This document shows, piece by piece, positions 23,507-30,270 of a stretch of 37,403 nucleotides of DNA. The notes under the pieces are model-generated. The model was not told the origin of the DNA and did not search any database. It worked only from the letters and a program-made list of their open reading frames with translations. The stretch's first letter is position 1; each line of letters opens with the position of its first letter. The stretch spans positions 1 through 37,403 of the forward strand of contig JAUSIK010000019.1 of assembly GCA_030648155.1 (NCBI GenBank), read 5' to 3'. Made by a program: the position numbers and the translations under genes. Source of the DNA: Nanobdellota archaeon (lineage in GTDB: Archaea; Nanobdellota; Nanobdellia; Pacearchaeales; GW2011-AR1).

Positions 23507-23568
23507 TATTTAAATTATGCTCCACTTTTGGGTTGATTTTTTGAGGGAAATTCTCTCCTCTATCTAAA
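23507..23568 (+). repeat. Cassette-boundary site E10 (degenerate core)
   Basis: The left arm TTTAAATTATGCTCC is complementary to the right arm of E4. The core position is occupied by TTGATTTTTTGAG (23533-23545, diverged), and the right arm GGAAATTCTCTCCTCTATCT closely matches that of E8. Its right end overlaps the stop of the next minus-strand gene. Arms are retained while the core has drifted. Confidence 0.55.
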
Positions 23569-24045
23569 ATTATAATAGTAAGAATCTTTTTGCCTTGTTC
23601 TCGGCTCTTCAAGATTATGTTTTTTTAAAAATTCTCCTCTTATATAAGGTGTTTCATCTCTTTCCGACATTCCACCTAATACATTTCCGATAGTAGCCAT
23701 AGCAACAGCTTCTCGTCCACCATTACCATTATCTGGTCCTAAATCAATTCCTTTTTCATTTCCCAAAAGACTTTTATCCCACTTCCAATCATTAGAATCT
23801 AATTTATAAAGAGTTATTAAAAAGTCAGTAGCAGATAAAACAGGAATATCTGCAACCATTAGGGCAAAGTTTTGCGCTGCGTCTTCTCCGCGTTCTCTTT
23901 TTACTAGTTGATAAATATTTTCTAACCTTCTACTGTCTAAATCAGCCGCTATTGCCCCCCTACCACTATAATACTCTGGACGAGCAGACATATCATTCAT
24001 AGTGTTGATCATTTCCATTGCGCTTAATTTTCGTTCTAATCCCAT
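23560..24045 (-). CDS. Hypothetical protein
   Basis: This is a 161-residue soluble protein with no family that I recognise. The N-terminus MGLERKLSAMEMINTMNDMS is shared with the relic at 20954-21070, and the rest is not. It is helical in the first two thirds (LENIYQLVKRERGEDAAQNF), has a GPDNGNGGREAVAMATIGN segment, and ends with a polar tail rich in Arg and Tyr. The leader and promoter region (24046-24125) is the duplicated 125-bp segment that contains the left half of E5. Confidence 0.5.
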   Translation of the reverse strand: MGLERKLSAMEMINTMNDMSARPEYYSGRGAIAADLDSRRLENIYQLVKRERGEDAAQNFALMVADIPVLSATDFLITLYKLDSNDWKWDKSLLGNEKGIDLGPDNGNGGREAVAMATIGNVLGGMSERDETPYIRGEFLKKHNLEEPRTRQKDSYYYNFR

Positions 24046-24066
24046 TTAATTCGCAATATGTAGTCA

Positions 24067-24150
24067 TTTTTAAACTTTGCCCTCAGGAAGGATATACGAA
24101 AAAATGGATCAAATCTTATTAATTTGTCGGACATTTTGTCCTCTATCTTA
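24067..24150 (+). repeat. Cassette-boundary site E5
   Basis: The left half (24067-24119) is the near-identical copy of the left half of E1. The core TTATTAATTTGTC is at 24116-24128. The right half GGACATTTTGTCCTCTATCT runs into the stop codon of the next gene and is complementary to the left arm of E6 (about 12 of 15 positions). Confidence 0.7.
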
Positions 24151-24504
24151 GAAACCTTCGTAAACAGTCTCTTTAGATTTAAAGAAATCTTTCGTAAAAC
24201 TAACTGCTCTTTTTTCATCAAAGTCTTTGCAGGTATAAATTATAATCGAGAAAAATTTCGAACTTGACCAAATGTAAGCTGAAATTCCAGAGTCAATCAA
24301 AGGGACAAAAGCATCGTAGCCCTGATTTTCTTCCTTTCCTTCTCCTCCAGGAGAAAAGATTATTGGTTTTCCATACATCTTTAAATTCAAATGAGTTGTT
24401 ATATTTTTGAAATAATCCTCAATAACCTCTTTATTAATATTAATTGTATAGAATCCTTCTATTAATACCCTTTGCCTTTTTACATTTAGAGCGATGTTTT
24501 TCAT
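24148..24504 (-). CDS. S-adenosylmethionine decarboxylase-like protein, possibly non-catalytic
   Basis: The 118-residue length and layout match the small prokaryotic AdoMetDC (SpeH/SpeD) fold: MKNIALNVKRQRVLIEGFY at the start, and then FVPLIDSGISAYIWSSSKFF-SIIIYTCKDFDEKRAVSF. In active enzymes the matching block is E-S-H-x-S-x-H-T-W-P-E with cleavage at the Glu-Ser bond, followed by the F-T-C catalytic Cys. Here the block reads D-S-G-I-S-A-Y-I-W, keeping a Ser and the YTC Cys but losing the His residues. It may be an inactive or repurposed homologue. It is the only gene between sites E5 and E6. Confidence 0.6.
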   Translation of the reverse strand: MKNIALNVKRQRVLIEGFYTININKEVIEDYFKNITTHLNLKMYGKPIIFSPGGEGKEENQGYDAFVPLIDSGISAYIWSSSKFFSIIIYTCKDFDEKRAVSFTKDFFKSKETVYEGF

Positions 24505-24542
24505 TTTATAATTAATAAACCTAAGTTTAAATAAATTTTTAT

Positions 24543-24610
24543 CTCCATAATATGGTGGACAGAAAGTCGCACAATTTATAAATATATTGCTACGTTTGTA
24601 GCACTATATT
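24543..24610 (+). repeat. Cassette-boundary site E6
   Basis: The left arm has TATGGTGGACAGAAAGTCGC, the core TTATAAATATATT is at 24576-24588, and the right arm is GCTACGTTTGTAGCACTATA. The stop codon of the Lrp gene lies in its right end. The right arm is complementary to the left arm of E7 (TGCTAC and CACTATATTA blocks), so the Lrp-KamA pair forms one unit. Confidence 0.7.
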
Positions 24611-25581
24611 AGTTTATTTGGATAAAAGTCAATACCGTAATCTTCAATTATTTGTATGAGTTCATAATCTTCAACTAAACTAAATTTACTTCTTAATTCT
24701 ATAACAAATTTTTGTAAATCCTTAGCATCAAGTGGCTGAATCTCTATGTCTAAATTCCACTTGCCAAGCAATTTAGTATTTGCAAGAATTCCTTCCTTCC
24801 CCTGTACAAATTCTATTAGTTCTTTTTCTTGTTCGATTTTTGAGTGGTCATACTTAATAAATATCTTATAAGAAAGCCTGTTAAAATGTTTGAAATTAAC
24901 CATCATTTTATATCCTTTGATTATTTTCTGTTTTTCTAAATTTTCGATTCTATTTTTTATAGCGTTTCTTGTTAAACCTACTTTTCTTCCAATTTCCTCA
25001 TAAGATAAACGGGAATTGTGTTTAATTACAGACAATATTTTTTTATCAACAGAATTTATCTTAACCTCTTTCTCTTTTTCAAATAGGACTATCCTATTGC
25101 GCCTTTTGTTCTTCTTTAAAAAATATCCATAATCATAAAGAGCCAACTCTAATAGAGGAAAGATATCATAACTATAAATTACCTTCTTATTTTTCCAGAG
25201 TATCTGATTGAATAATCTTTCAAAGTCGTTTGCATTCTGTGCCCATATATCAACAATGATGTCAAAAGAACCAGATACAAATGCGACCCAGAATGTTGGA
25301 TATTCTTCAAACAGATGCTTAACAAATTTTGAGTATTCTTCTTCAGGCACATTTCTTAATTTAATGTGGGCTCTAAACAAAGAATATCCAAGTTTACCTA
25401 ATTCTATCAGCGTAAAAAAAGAATAAATGGTTTTTTGAGAAATTAATTTCTTAATTCTATATTCTGTAACTTGCTTACTCATAATGGTTTTTTTAGCTAT
25501 TGATGATATTGGCTCATTGGAATTTCTATCCAAAATATCTAAAATCCTTTTATCCTTCAAATCTAGCTTCAAATTTTCCAT
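24604..25581 (-). CDS. Tandem Lrp/AsnC-type transcription regulator
   Basis: This 325-residue protein contains two Lrp-like halves. Residues 5-60 hold the first helix-turn-helix (LDLKDKRILDILDRNSNEPI, SSIAKKTIMSKQVTEYRIKK), with a ligand-binding-like beta-alpha region after it. The second helix-turn-helix begins near residue 173 (NSVDKKILSVIKHNSRLSYE, EIGRKVGLTRNAIKNRIENL) and is followed by a second RAM-like region. Double-length Lrp proteins of this kind occur in archaea. It is divergent from a lysine 2,3-aminomutase-like gene. An 11-bp inverted repeat straddles its own promoter, so autoregulation and control of the aminomutase by an amino acid are likely. Confidence 0.85.
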   Translation of the reverse strand: MENLKLDLKDKRILDILDRNSNEPISSIAKKTIMSKQVTEYRIKKLISQKTIYSFFTLIELGKLGYSLFRAHIKLRNVPEEEYSKFVKHLFEEYPTFWVAFVSGSFDIIVDIWAQNANDFERLFNQILWKNKKVIYSYDIFPLLELALYDYGYFLKKNKRRNRIVLFEKEKEVKINSVDKKILSVIKHNSRLSYEEIGRKVGLTRNAIKNRIENLEKQKIIKGYKMMVNFKHFNRLSYKIFIKYDHSKIEQEKELIEFVQGKEGILANTKLLGKWNLDIEIQPLDAKDLQKFVIELRSKFSLVEDYELIQIIEDYGIDFYPNKLI

Positions 25582-25632
25582 TTATTGACAAGAGTAACTT
25601 TATATATTTAAATCTTGCCGTTTGTCAATAAA
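25581..25632. promoter_or_regulatory. Divergent Lrp-aminomutase promoter with long inverted repeat
   Basis: TTTATTGACAA (25581-25591) and TTGTCAATAAA (25622-25632) are exact inverted repeats 41 bp apart centre to centre. They flank the AT box (about 25601-25612) that serves the leaderless Lrp gene. A regulator bound to both arms would cover that promoter. The tract TTTAAATCTTGCC within it weakly resembles the cassette-site core, so this could also be a diverged member of that family. Confidence 0.6.
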
Positions 25633-25674
25633 ATATAAGATAAGTTTTATTTATTGTATTTTCAGCAATTTTTT

Positions 25675-26868
25675 ATGGTATTAACTAGAAAACAGGTAGG
25701 TAACGATTGGGATAGCTGGACATGGCAGCAACAGAATGCAGTCAGAGACGTGAACGAATTAAGAGAACATTTTGCTAATGTTCCTGCACAATTCTTTGAT
25801 AAAATAAATGCCAATTCTAGCAGATTGAAATTTCAAATTACTCCCTATATGTTAGAAAAAATTCCTGCAACTATTTCTCAAGAAGATTTAGAAAAGAATC
25901 CTTGGTTTCTTCAGTTTTTTCCACTCGGTGAAGTTTATACTCAAGGAGCTGACGCTTATAATGGCACAGATAACTGGGAAAATGGACCAGAATTCCCTAC
26001 TAGCAATTTGCACCACAAATATACAAACAGAGCACTCGTTAGATTTAGAAACTGTTTGTCTTATTGTAATTTTTGTTTTGAAGCGTTAGGAACGTTAGAA
26101 AAAAACCCTTCACCATTCAAAATCTTCAAGTGGGACGATTGGCAAAGGTCTTTAGAATACTTAGCACAAAGACCAGAGATAGAAGAGGTTATTTTAAGTG
26201 GGGGCGAACCTCTATTATTATCTGATTCTAAACTAGAACAAATACTTAGCGACATAGATGGAATAAAAAAGAAAGATGGAACTTCTAAAATTAGATTCAA
26301 AAGAATACACACAAGAGTTATGACCCATAATCCTTATAGAATTACTGATGAGCTTGTTAGGTTAGTCTCTCAATATCGCATTAATGAAATGGCTCTTCAC
26401 ATAGCACACCCTAGCGAGGTAACACAAGAGGTAGTGGAGTCTATTGGGAAAATAAGAGATGGCGCTGGGAGATATTCACCTATGATTGTGGCGCATACTC
26501 CTCTCTTAAGAGGAATTAATGACCGTGCAGAAATTCTTTGGGAACTTTTTGGAAAACTATACGAAAATAATGTAAAGCCTTACTACCTTCTTCATACAAT
26601 GCCCCATACACCATTTGCAAATCAGCAAAGAGTGTCTGTTCGCGATGGAGTAAGGTTAATGAAACAGCTTAAAAGACACAAATCAAATATAGCAATACCT
26701 GAATATGTAATAGTACATTATGACGGCAAACAGACAGTTCCATTAGAATTAGCAGGTACACCAGAATTTCAATATACACAAGACTCTGGTGGTAACCCAT
26801 TAGTTAAGTTTAGAAATTGGCGTGAAAAATGGGTTGAATATCCAGATGTAAGAGATAGTCTTTCGTAA
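25675..26868 (+). CDS. kamA: Lysine 2,3-aminomutase-family radical SAM protein
   Basis: From the ATG at 25675 the protein has 397 residues. A TTTTATTTAT box about 26 bases upstream supports this start over 25654. RFRNCLSYCNFCFEALG gives C-x3-C-x2-C for the iron-sulfur cluster, and VILSGGEPLLL is the radical SAM Gly-Gly-Glu-Pro motif. The C-terminal half has HTPLLRGINDRAEILWELFG and PYYLLHTMPHTPFANQ. YDGKQTVPLE supplies a Lys in the place of the PLP lysine of KamA enzymes. It would convert an alpha-amino acid, such as lysine or glutamate, to its beta form. In archaea this makes osmolytes such as acetyl-beta-lysine, but the exact substrate is uncertain. Confidence 0.82.
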   Translation: MVLTRKQVGNDWDSWTWQQQNAVRDVNELREHFANVPAQFFDKINANSSRLKFQITPYMLEKIPATISQEDLEKNPWFLQFFPLGEVYTQGADAYNGTDNWENGPEFPTSNLHHKYTNRALVRFRNCLSYCNFCFEALGTLEKNPSPFKIFKWDDWQRSLEYLAQRPEIEEVILSGGEPLLLSDSKLEQILSDIDGIKKKDGTSKIRFKRIHTRVMTHNPYRITDELVRLVSQYRINEMALHIAHPSEVTQEVVESIGKIRDGAGRYSPMIVAHTPLLRGINDRAEILWELFGKLYENNVKPYYLLHTMPHTPFANQQRVSVRDGVRLMKQLKRHKSNIAIPEYVIVHYDGKQTVPLELAGTPEFQYTQDSGGNPLVKFRNWREKWVEYPDVRDSLS

Positions 26869-26930
26869 TATACTGCCCTTTTTGTAGTAGCAGATTATAA
26901 ATAGGGACTTCAAAGTGAAGACCTTATTAG
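26866..26930 (+). repeat. Cassette-boundary site E7
   Basis: The left arm (TAATATACTGCCC, TAGTAGCAG) is complementary to the right arm of E6. The core TTATAAATAGGGA is at 26895-26907. The right arm CTTCAAAGTGAAGACCTTAT is complementary to the left arm of E8 (ACCTTATTA exactly, 18 of 26 overall). It lies between two plus-strand genes. Confidence 0.65.
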
Positions 26931-26971
26931 GAAACGATAATTTATATAAATAGAGTCAATCTTTAATAATT

Positions 26972-27352
26972 ATGGAAATAAAAGAAGCTCAAGAGAGGAT
27001 TAAAGATTTTGATATTGCTAGGGGTTGGGCAGATAATTGGAATTTGAAAGATTTAGCTTTAAACATTACTGAAGAGGTAGGAGAATTTTGGAGTTTGATT
27101 AAGTGGATTGACGATGAAAAACAAAAAGATGTTATAAGAAACAAGAAAGCAGATGCTTCTGATTTTGTCGGAGACACCTTATTTCTTTTGTTAAAGCTTT
27201 CAAATCAGATGAATATAGATGCCGCTATATCTTTACAAAATACTCTTGATGAATATGAGAAAAGAATGCCTCCAGAAGTTATGAGAAAAGTAGGACATGC
27301 AAATAAACTTGCAGGCGGACATGACAATAAAGATTTTAATTCTCAAAAGTAA
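26972..27352 (+). CDS. MazG-like nucleoside triphosphate pyrophosphohydrolase
   Basis: The 126-residue all-alpha protein has the MazG metal-binding pattern. EEVGEFWSLIKWID (E-E-x-x-E) is followed by DASDFVGDTLFLLLKLSN, in which D-x-x-D replaces the usual E-x-x-D. It probably hydrolyses non-canonical or excess NTPs to NMP and PPi, acting in house-cleaning or stress. A TATA-like TTTATATAAATAG (26941-26953) precedes the start by about 25 bases. It lies between sites E7 and E8. Confidence 0.78.
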   Translation: MEIKEAQERIKDFDIARGWADNWNLKDLALNITEEVGEFWSLIKWIDDEKQKDVIRNKKADASDFVGDTLFLLLKLSNQMNIDAAISLQNTLDEYEKRMPPEVMRKVGHANKLAGGHDNKDFNSQK

Positions 27353-27412
27353 TAAGGTACTCAAAAAGAATACCCTATTATAAACATGCCGTACATTCTC
27401 TCCTCTATCTTA
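27350..27412 (+). repeat. Cassette-boundary site E8
   Basis: The left arm has TAATAAGGTACTCAAAAAGA, the core TTATAAACATGCC is at 27378-27390, and the right arm is GTACATTCTCTCCTCTATCT, like E10 and E5. It lies between convergent genes, with the stop of the ASCH gene in its right end. I find no cognate arm beyond 27766, so the array may end here or the last site has decayed. Confidence 0.65.
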
Positions 27413-27766
27413 AACAGAAGAATTAATATTTTTTATCTTAATACCAATAACACCATATTTTTGTTCATCTTCCTTTGTATATATCTCATAAATCTGATCA
27501 ACAAATCCCGCCTTATCATAATATTTTGGATATCCGAAGGAGCTCATAGGAAAATCACTAACTAACTCTGCAAAAGTTTGATATCTAACTAATCCAGTAA
27601 CCTTGACCTCTAACTTTTCGTCTAATTCAGGCAGTTTTGAAAATTCTATTACATCTCCTAAATTAAGGCCCCGTCTTTTCTCGTCAAAAAGTCTAATCTC
27701 AATTATTTTTCTCCCAGATTTAATTCTACAAAACGGACTTTCATTAAGCTTCATCTGGTGCTTCAT
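27410..27766 (-). CDS. ASCH-domain protein
   Basis: This 118-residue protein has the ASCH/PUA-like signature. SPFCRIKSGRKIIEIRLFDE (G-x-K-x-x-E-x-R) is followed by KRRGLNLGDVIEF and strands ending VTGLVRYQTF, and then a helical segment and YGVIGIKI. ASCH proteins bind RNA or modified nucleosides; some hydrolyse N4-acetylcytidine and others have RNase activity. It is one of the cassette-like cargo genes. A TTTATAATA box lies about 25-30 bases upstream on the minus strand (27790-27803). Confidence 0.82.
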   Translation of the reverse strand: MKHQMKLNESPFCRIKSGRKIIEIRLFDEKRRGLNLGDVIEFSKLPELDEKLEVKVTGLVRYQTFAELVSDFPMSSFGYPKYYDKAGFVDQIYEIYTKEDEQKYGVIGIKIKNINSSV

Positions 27767-27894
27767 CCAAAAATAATCATTGAATAGTTTATAATAATAT
27801 GTATAGGATATTTATTGCTATTTTAACACTTTTTCTTATGGCTCAAGAAAATTAATTAAAGAGTTACAATTAACTAAACAAAACATTATTTATC

Positions 27895-28260
27895 TTAAGG
27901 CTTATCTAGCCTTCCTAATTTTTCATTATATTCCTTATAAAAGAAATGAACACCTACCTTTAATATTTCTTCTAGTTTAATTCCATTTTTTAAATCTTCC
28001 TCAAGACCTGTAGTCACTACCCTAGCTAGAAAATCGAAATCTCTCCTTGCAGATAATTCTCCTACAAAGGCTTCTTTTTTTTTGCCATACACAGTCAATC
28101 CATCTGAATAAACAAGCTTAACTATATCTAATAAATTAATATTACCCTGTGAAAAATACGGCCAAACATCCCTGAATCCTTTTTTTTCCTCTTCAGTTAT
28201 TTCGTACCCTAAGTATGTTAGAATTTTTAATCCATCTTCAGCATCATATTCCATCAACAT
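27895..28260 (-). CDS. Hypothetical protein, helical
   Basis: This 121-residue, probably soluble and helical protein contains DAEDGLKILTYLGYEITEEE and FDFLARVVTTGLEEDLKNGI. The 128-bp gap to the ASCH gene holds only that gene's promoter. I do not recognise a family. A promoter for this gene probably lies in the AT-rich divergent gap at 28261-28356. Confidence 0.5.
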   Translation of the reverse strand: MLMEYDAEDGLKILTYLGYEITEEEKKGFRDVWPYFSQGNINLLDIVKLVYSDGLTVYGKKKEAFVGELSARRDFDFLARVVTTGLEEDLKNGIKLEEILKVGVHFFYKEYNEKLGRLDKP

Positions 28261-28356
28261 ATTAAATTCACTTTTATTTAAATATTATTTCATTCATCAA
28301 CGCATCTAATATACATTCTAAATATTTAAATATTCTAATAAAACAAATTTATTTAC

Positions 28357-28554
28357 ATGGAAGAAGATTTCGTAACTCACGATCCAAGAAGCTATAATCT
28401 CTTAGAATCCTCTGAATTTACAATTTCAAGAGCACAATCATCCTCAAATAGAATAGTTAATCTCTCTAGGGGGTCAAATTATTTTAAAAAAGAAAATCTA
28501 ACTCCTAAATACCTGTTAAAAATAAAAAGACTAGGGTACAAAATAAATATTTAA
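28357..28554 (+). CDS. Small hypothetical protein
   Basis: This 65-residue polar protein is rich in Ser, Asn and Lys, with a basic C-terminus (KYLLKIKRLGYKINI). A TAAATATTTAAATATTC tract about 25-35 bases upstream can serve as its TATA box. No family is recognisable. It is the first of a series of short plus-strand genes, each with its own promoter-like box. Confidence 0.45.
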   Translation: MEEDFVTHDPRSYNLLESSEFTISRAQSSSNRIVNLSRGSNYFKKENLTPKYLLKIKRLGYKINI

Positions 28555-28578
28555 AAACTCATCACATCTATTTGTTAA

Positions 28579-28818
28579 ATGGAAAAAGCGGTCAGATCAA
28601 TTATAACTTATTGTACTTCTGTAATTGCCTCATCATCAGCAGACTTCATAGTCAGAAACGATTTAGTAGAAGACGCAGGAAGATACAATCCTCTTTTTGA
28701 ACAAAGGTCAGAAAGGCCATTCAGGCTCTCAAGGCACTATGATACTCAACCATATTATAAAAAAAATGATTCTCCAAAACGCCATTCAAAAAGGCAATTT
28801 TCTCCAAGGTATGTTTAA
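28579..28818 (+). CDS. Small hypothetical basic protein
   Basis: The 79-residue protein starts MEKAVRSIITYCTSVIASSS and continues with a strongly basic, Arg/Ser/Tyr-rich C-terminus (KKNDSPKRHSKRQFSPRY). The tail could bind nucleic acid. TTTAAAAAC about 25 bases before the start is a suitable TATA box. The family is unknown. Confidence 0.45.
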   Translation: MEKAVRSIITYCTSVIASSSADFIVRNDLVEDAGRYNPLFEQRSERPFRLSRHYDTQPYYKKNDSPKRHSKRQFSPRYV

Positions 28819-28842
28819 ATACCATCCAAAATTAATCCTTTC

Positions 28843-29217
28843 ATGACAAATAAACATCATTCAAGCAAGCAAAGCAATAATATTTCAGTTGGAGGATATC
28901 ATTTTTTCCCCCCTACTTTATGGGAAAATGATCCTGTGTCGATAGATTTAGATAGAAGATACGAAATGTGTGATTTAGGTGAAATATTAGGCCAATATAT
29001 AGGGAGAACTGTAAAATACAAGGTTTCAACAAGGCATCATAAAGAGGGAGGGGCAGGTGTATTAATTAATAAAAACAATCGTTATAAAATTAAGGGAGGA
29101 GTTGCCTTGGATCTGCAAAAGGCAGTCCATGAAGGAAAATTTCATGGGCTTGAGGGCATAACTCATATTCATCTTAAAATAGATAGAGAAGATTTTTCAT
29201 CAAGAAAAGCCCAATAA
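28843..29217 (+). CDS. Hypothetical soluble protein
   Basis: This 124-residue protein has a His-rich start (MTNKHHSSKQSNN), a YHFFPPTLWENDPVS segment and a compact core with KYKVSTRHHKEGGAGVLINK and ITHIHLKIDREDF. It looks like a folded beta-rich protein. A TTTAAATA box lies 20-27 bases upstream. No family is recognised. Confidence 0.5.
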   Translation: MTNKHHSSKQSNNISVGGYHFFPPTLWENDPVSIDLDRRYEMCDLGEILGQYIGRTVKYKVSTRHHKEGGAGVLINKNNRYKIKGGVALDLQKAVHEGKFHGLEGITHIHLKIDREDFSSRKAQ

Positions 29218-29259
29218 TAAAAACAAAAGCCTTTAAAACCACCATTTCTACTTTTATTT

Positions 29260-29565
29260 ATGAGTAACGAAATTGAACTTAGGTTAGAAGTAATAAATCA
29301 TTTCAAAAACTATGTATCAAATCATAAATCTCCCAATGAGATTTATATGTCAAATGAAAATGGGGAATTTACTCTCATTGACATTTTAAATGAAATAGAA
29401 ACAAAATCTCCTTTAGGAAATGTTTTTTATGAAGCGTATAAGGAGTATTATCAATTAAATGAAGTTCAAAAAAGAGAAGCCAATAAAGACTGCCAAACTC
29501 GAATAATCAATAATAATCCTGTTAATTTTTATTATCCTTCTTTGAAAAGAGCTCAAATCTTATAA
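29260..29565 (+). CDS. Hypothetical helical protein
   Basis: The 101-residue acidic protein is helix-rich (IELRLEVINHFKNYVSNHKS; LIDILNEIETKSPLGNVFYE). CTTTAAAACC about 25 bases upstream is a likely promoter box of the same type as that before the gene at 31142. The family is unknown. Confidence 0.45.
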   Translation: MSNEIELRLEVINHFKNYVSNHKSPNEIYMSNENGEFTLIDILNEIETKSPLGNVFYEAYKEYYQLNEVQKREANKDCQTRIINNNPVNFYYPSLKRAQIL

Positions 29566-29645
29566 AAATTATTATCTATTAAACTAACCCATACCCAAAA
29601 CCTTAAAAATTCCTTAAACTTATTAAAAAGACAAAAAGAGGTTAA

Positions 29646-29939
29646 ATGGCATCAGAATTCGTTTCACAGTTCTTAATACCCGCATCCCTTGGAGGTATTG
29701 GAGGAATAACAAGAGGTTTTATAGGTCTTCTCAAAGCCTTAAGTCTAAGAAGAAGAATTTTATGGAACTATTATATTATAACGGTAATAATAGCTGCCAT
29801 AATCGGAATCTTTGTTGGAGTAGTTTTCAACTTTGATTACAGGCTTTCTCTAGTTGCAGGCTACGCTGGGACAGACATCTTGGAAGGCATTTACAAATCC
29901 TTCAAAGTCCAAAAAGTTTATGTCAGAAAAGGAAAATGA
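29646..29939 (+). CDS. Small membrane protein, holin-like in size and layout
   Basis: The 97-residue protein has three hydrophobic segments (about 8-30, 40-62 and 65-85), a basic turn (KALSLRRRI) and the segment AGYAGTDILEGIYK. An AGAGGTT ribosome site lies directly before the ATG. The size, number of helices and basic tail resemble phage holins, but no lysis enzyme is near, so the role is open. Its stop overlaps the next start (ATGA). Confidence 0.5.
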   Translation: MASEFVSQFLIPASLGGIGGITRGFIGLLKALSLRRRILWNYYIITVIIAAIIGIFVGVVFNFDYRLSLVAGYAGTDILEGIYKSFKVQKVYVRKGK

Positions 29940-30187
29940 ATGAACTAACTATCAATCTAGATGAAATTGTAATGAATATAGTAACTAGAAGGGCAAAACG
30001 TAATTTACTAACTCCAAAAAAATTAATTGAAGACATTGTAAGGCGAAGCATGCTGTCATATAAAGACTCTGGAAAGTCAGCTCCGCAATCAAATATCGAC
30101 GACAAACTTCTAAATATTTTCTCACGCCAAAGGCGTGGCAGGAAAAAAATTAAAAAAATAATTAATAAAAATTATTCAAAAAAATAA
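29936..30187 (+). CDS. Small basic protein, possibly ribbon-helix-helix
   Basis: This 83-residue protein begins MNELTINLDEIVMNIVTRRA followed by LTPKKLIEDIVRRSML, a strand-helix-helix arrangement as in ribbon-helix-helix regulators. The C-terminus is extremely basic (SRQRRGRKKIKKIINK) and likely binds nucleic acid. It is translationally coupled to the upstream membrane protein by a 4-base overlap. A short CACGCC/GGCGTG hairpin lies inside its coding sequence (30123-30137). Confidence 0.5.
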   Translation: MNELTINLDEIVMNIVTRRAKRNLLTPKKLIEDIVRRSMLSYKDSGKSAPQSNIDDKLLNIFSRQRRGRKKIKKIINKNYSKK

Positions 30188-30270
30188 CTTTTTATCACTC
30201 TCGACGGGTAAACCATATTTATATACTAGTGGCGCTTTAGTATCTACAAGAGTAGTAAAAAAAAGGGAAA

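Noticed and set aside
20390..27412. The palindromic sites as canonical integron attC sites
   Set aside because: I looked for the 7-base R boxes (RYYYAAC / GTTRRRY). E2 has AAC and GTT at the right places but with GGG/CCC next to them, and other sites lack even these. I keep the array hypothesis but not the attC name.
20390..27412. The same sites as ordinary promoters only
   Set aside because: The core is TATA-like and may serve some genes, but several genes have a better-placed separate TATA box, and E4 and E8 lie between convergent genes.
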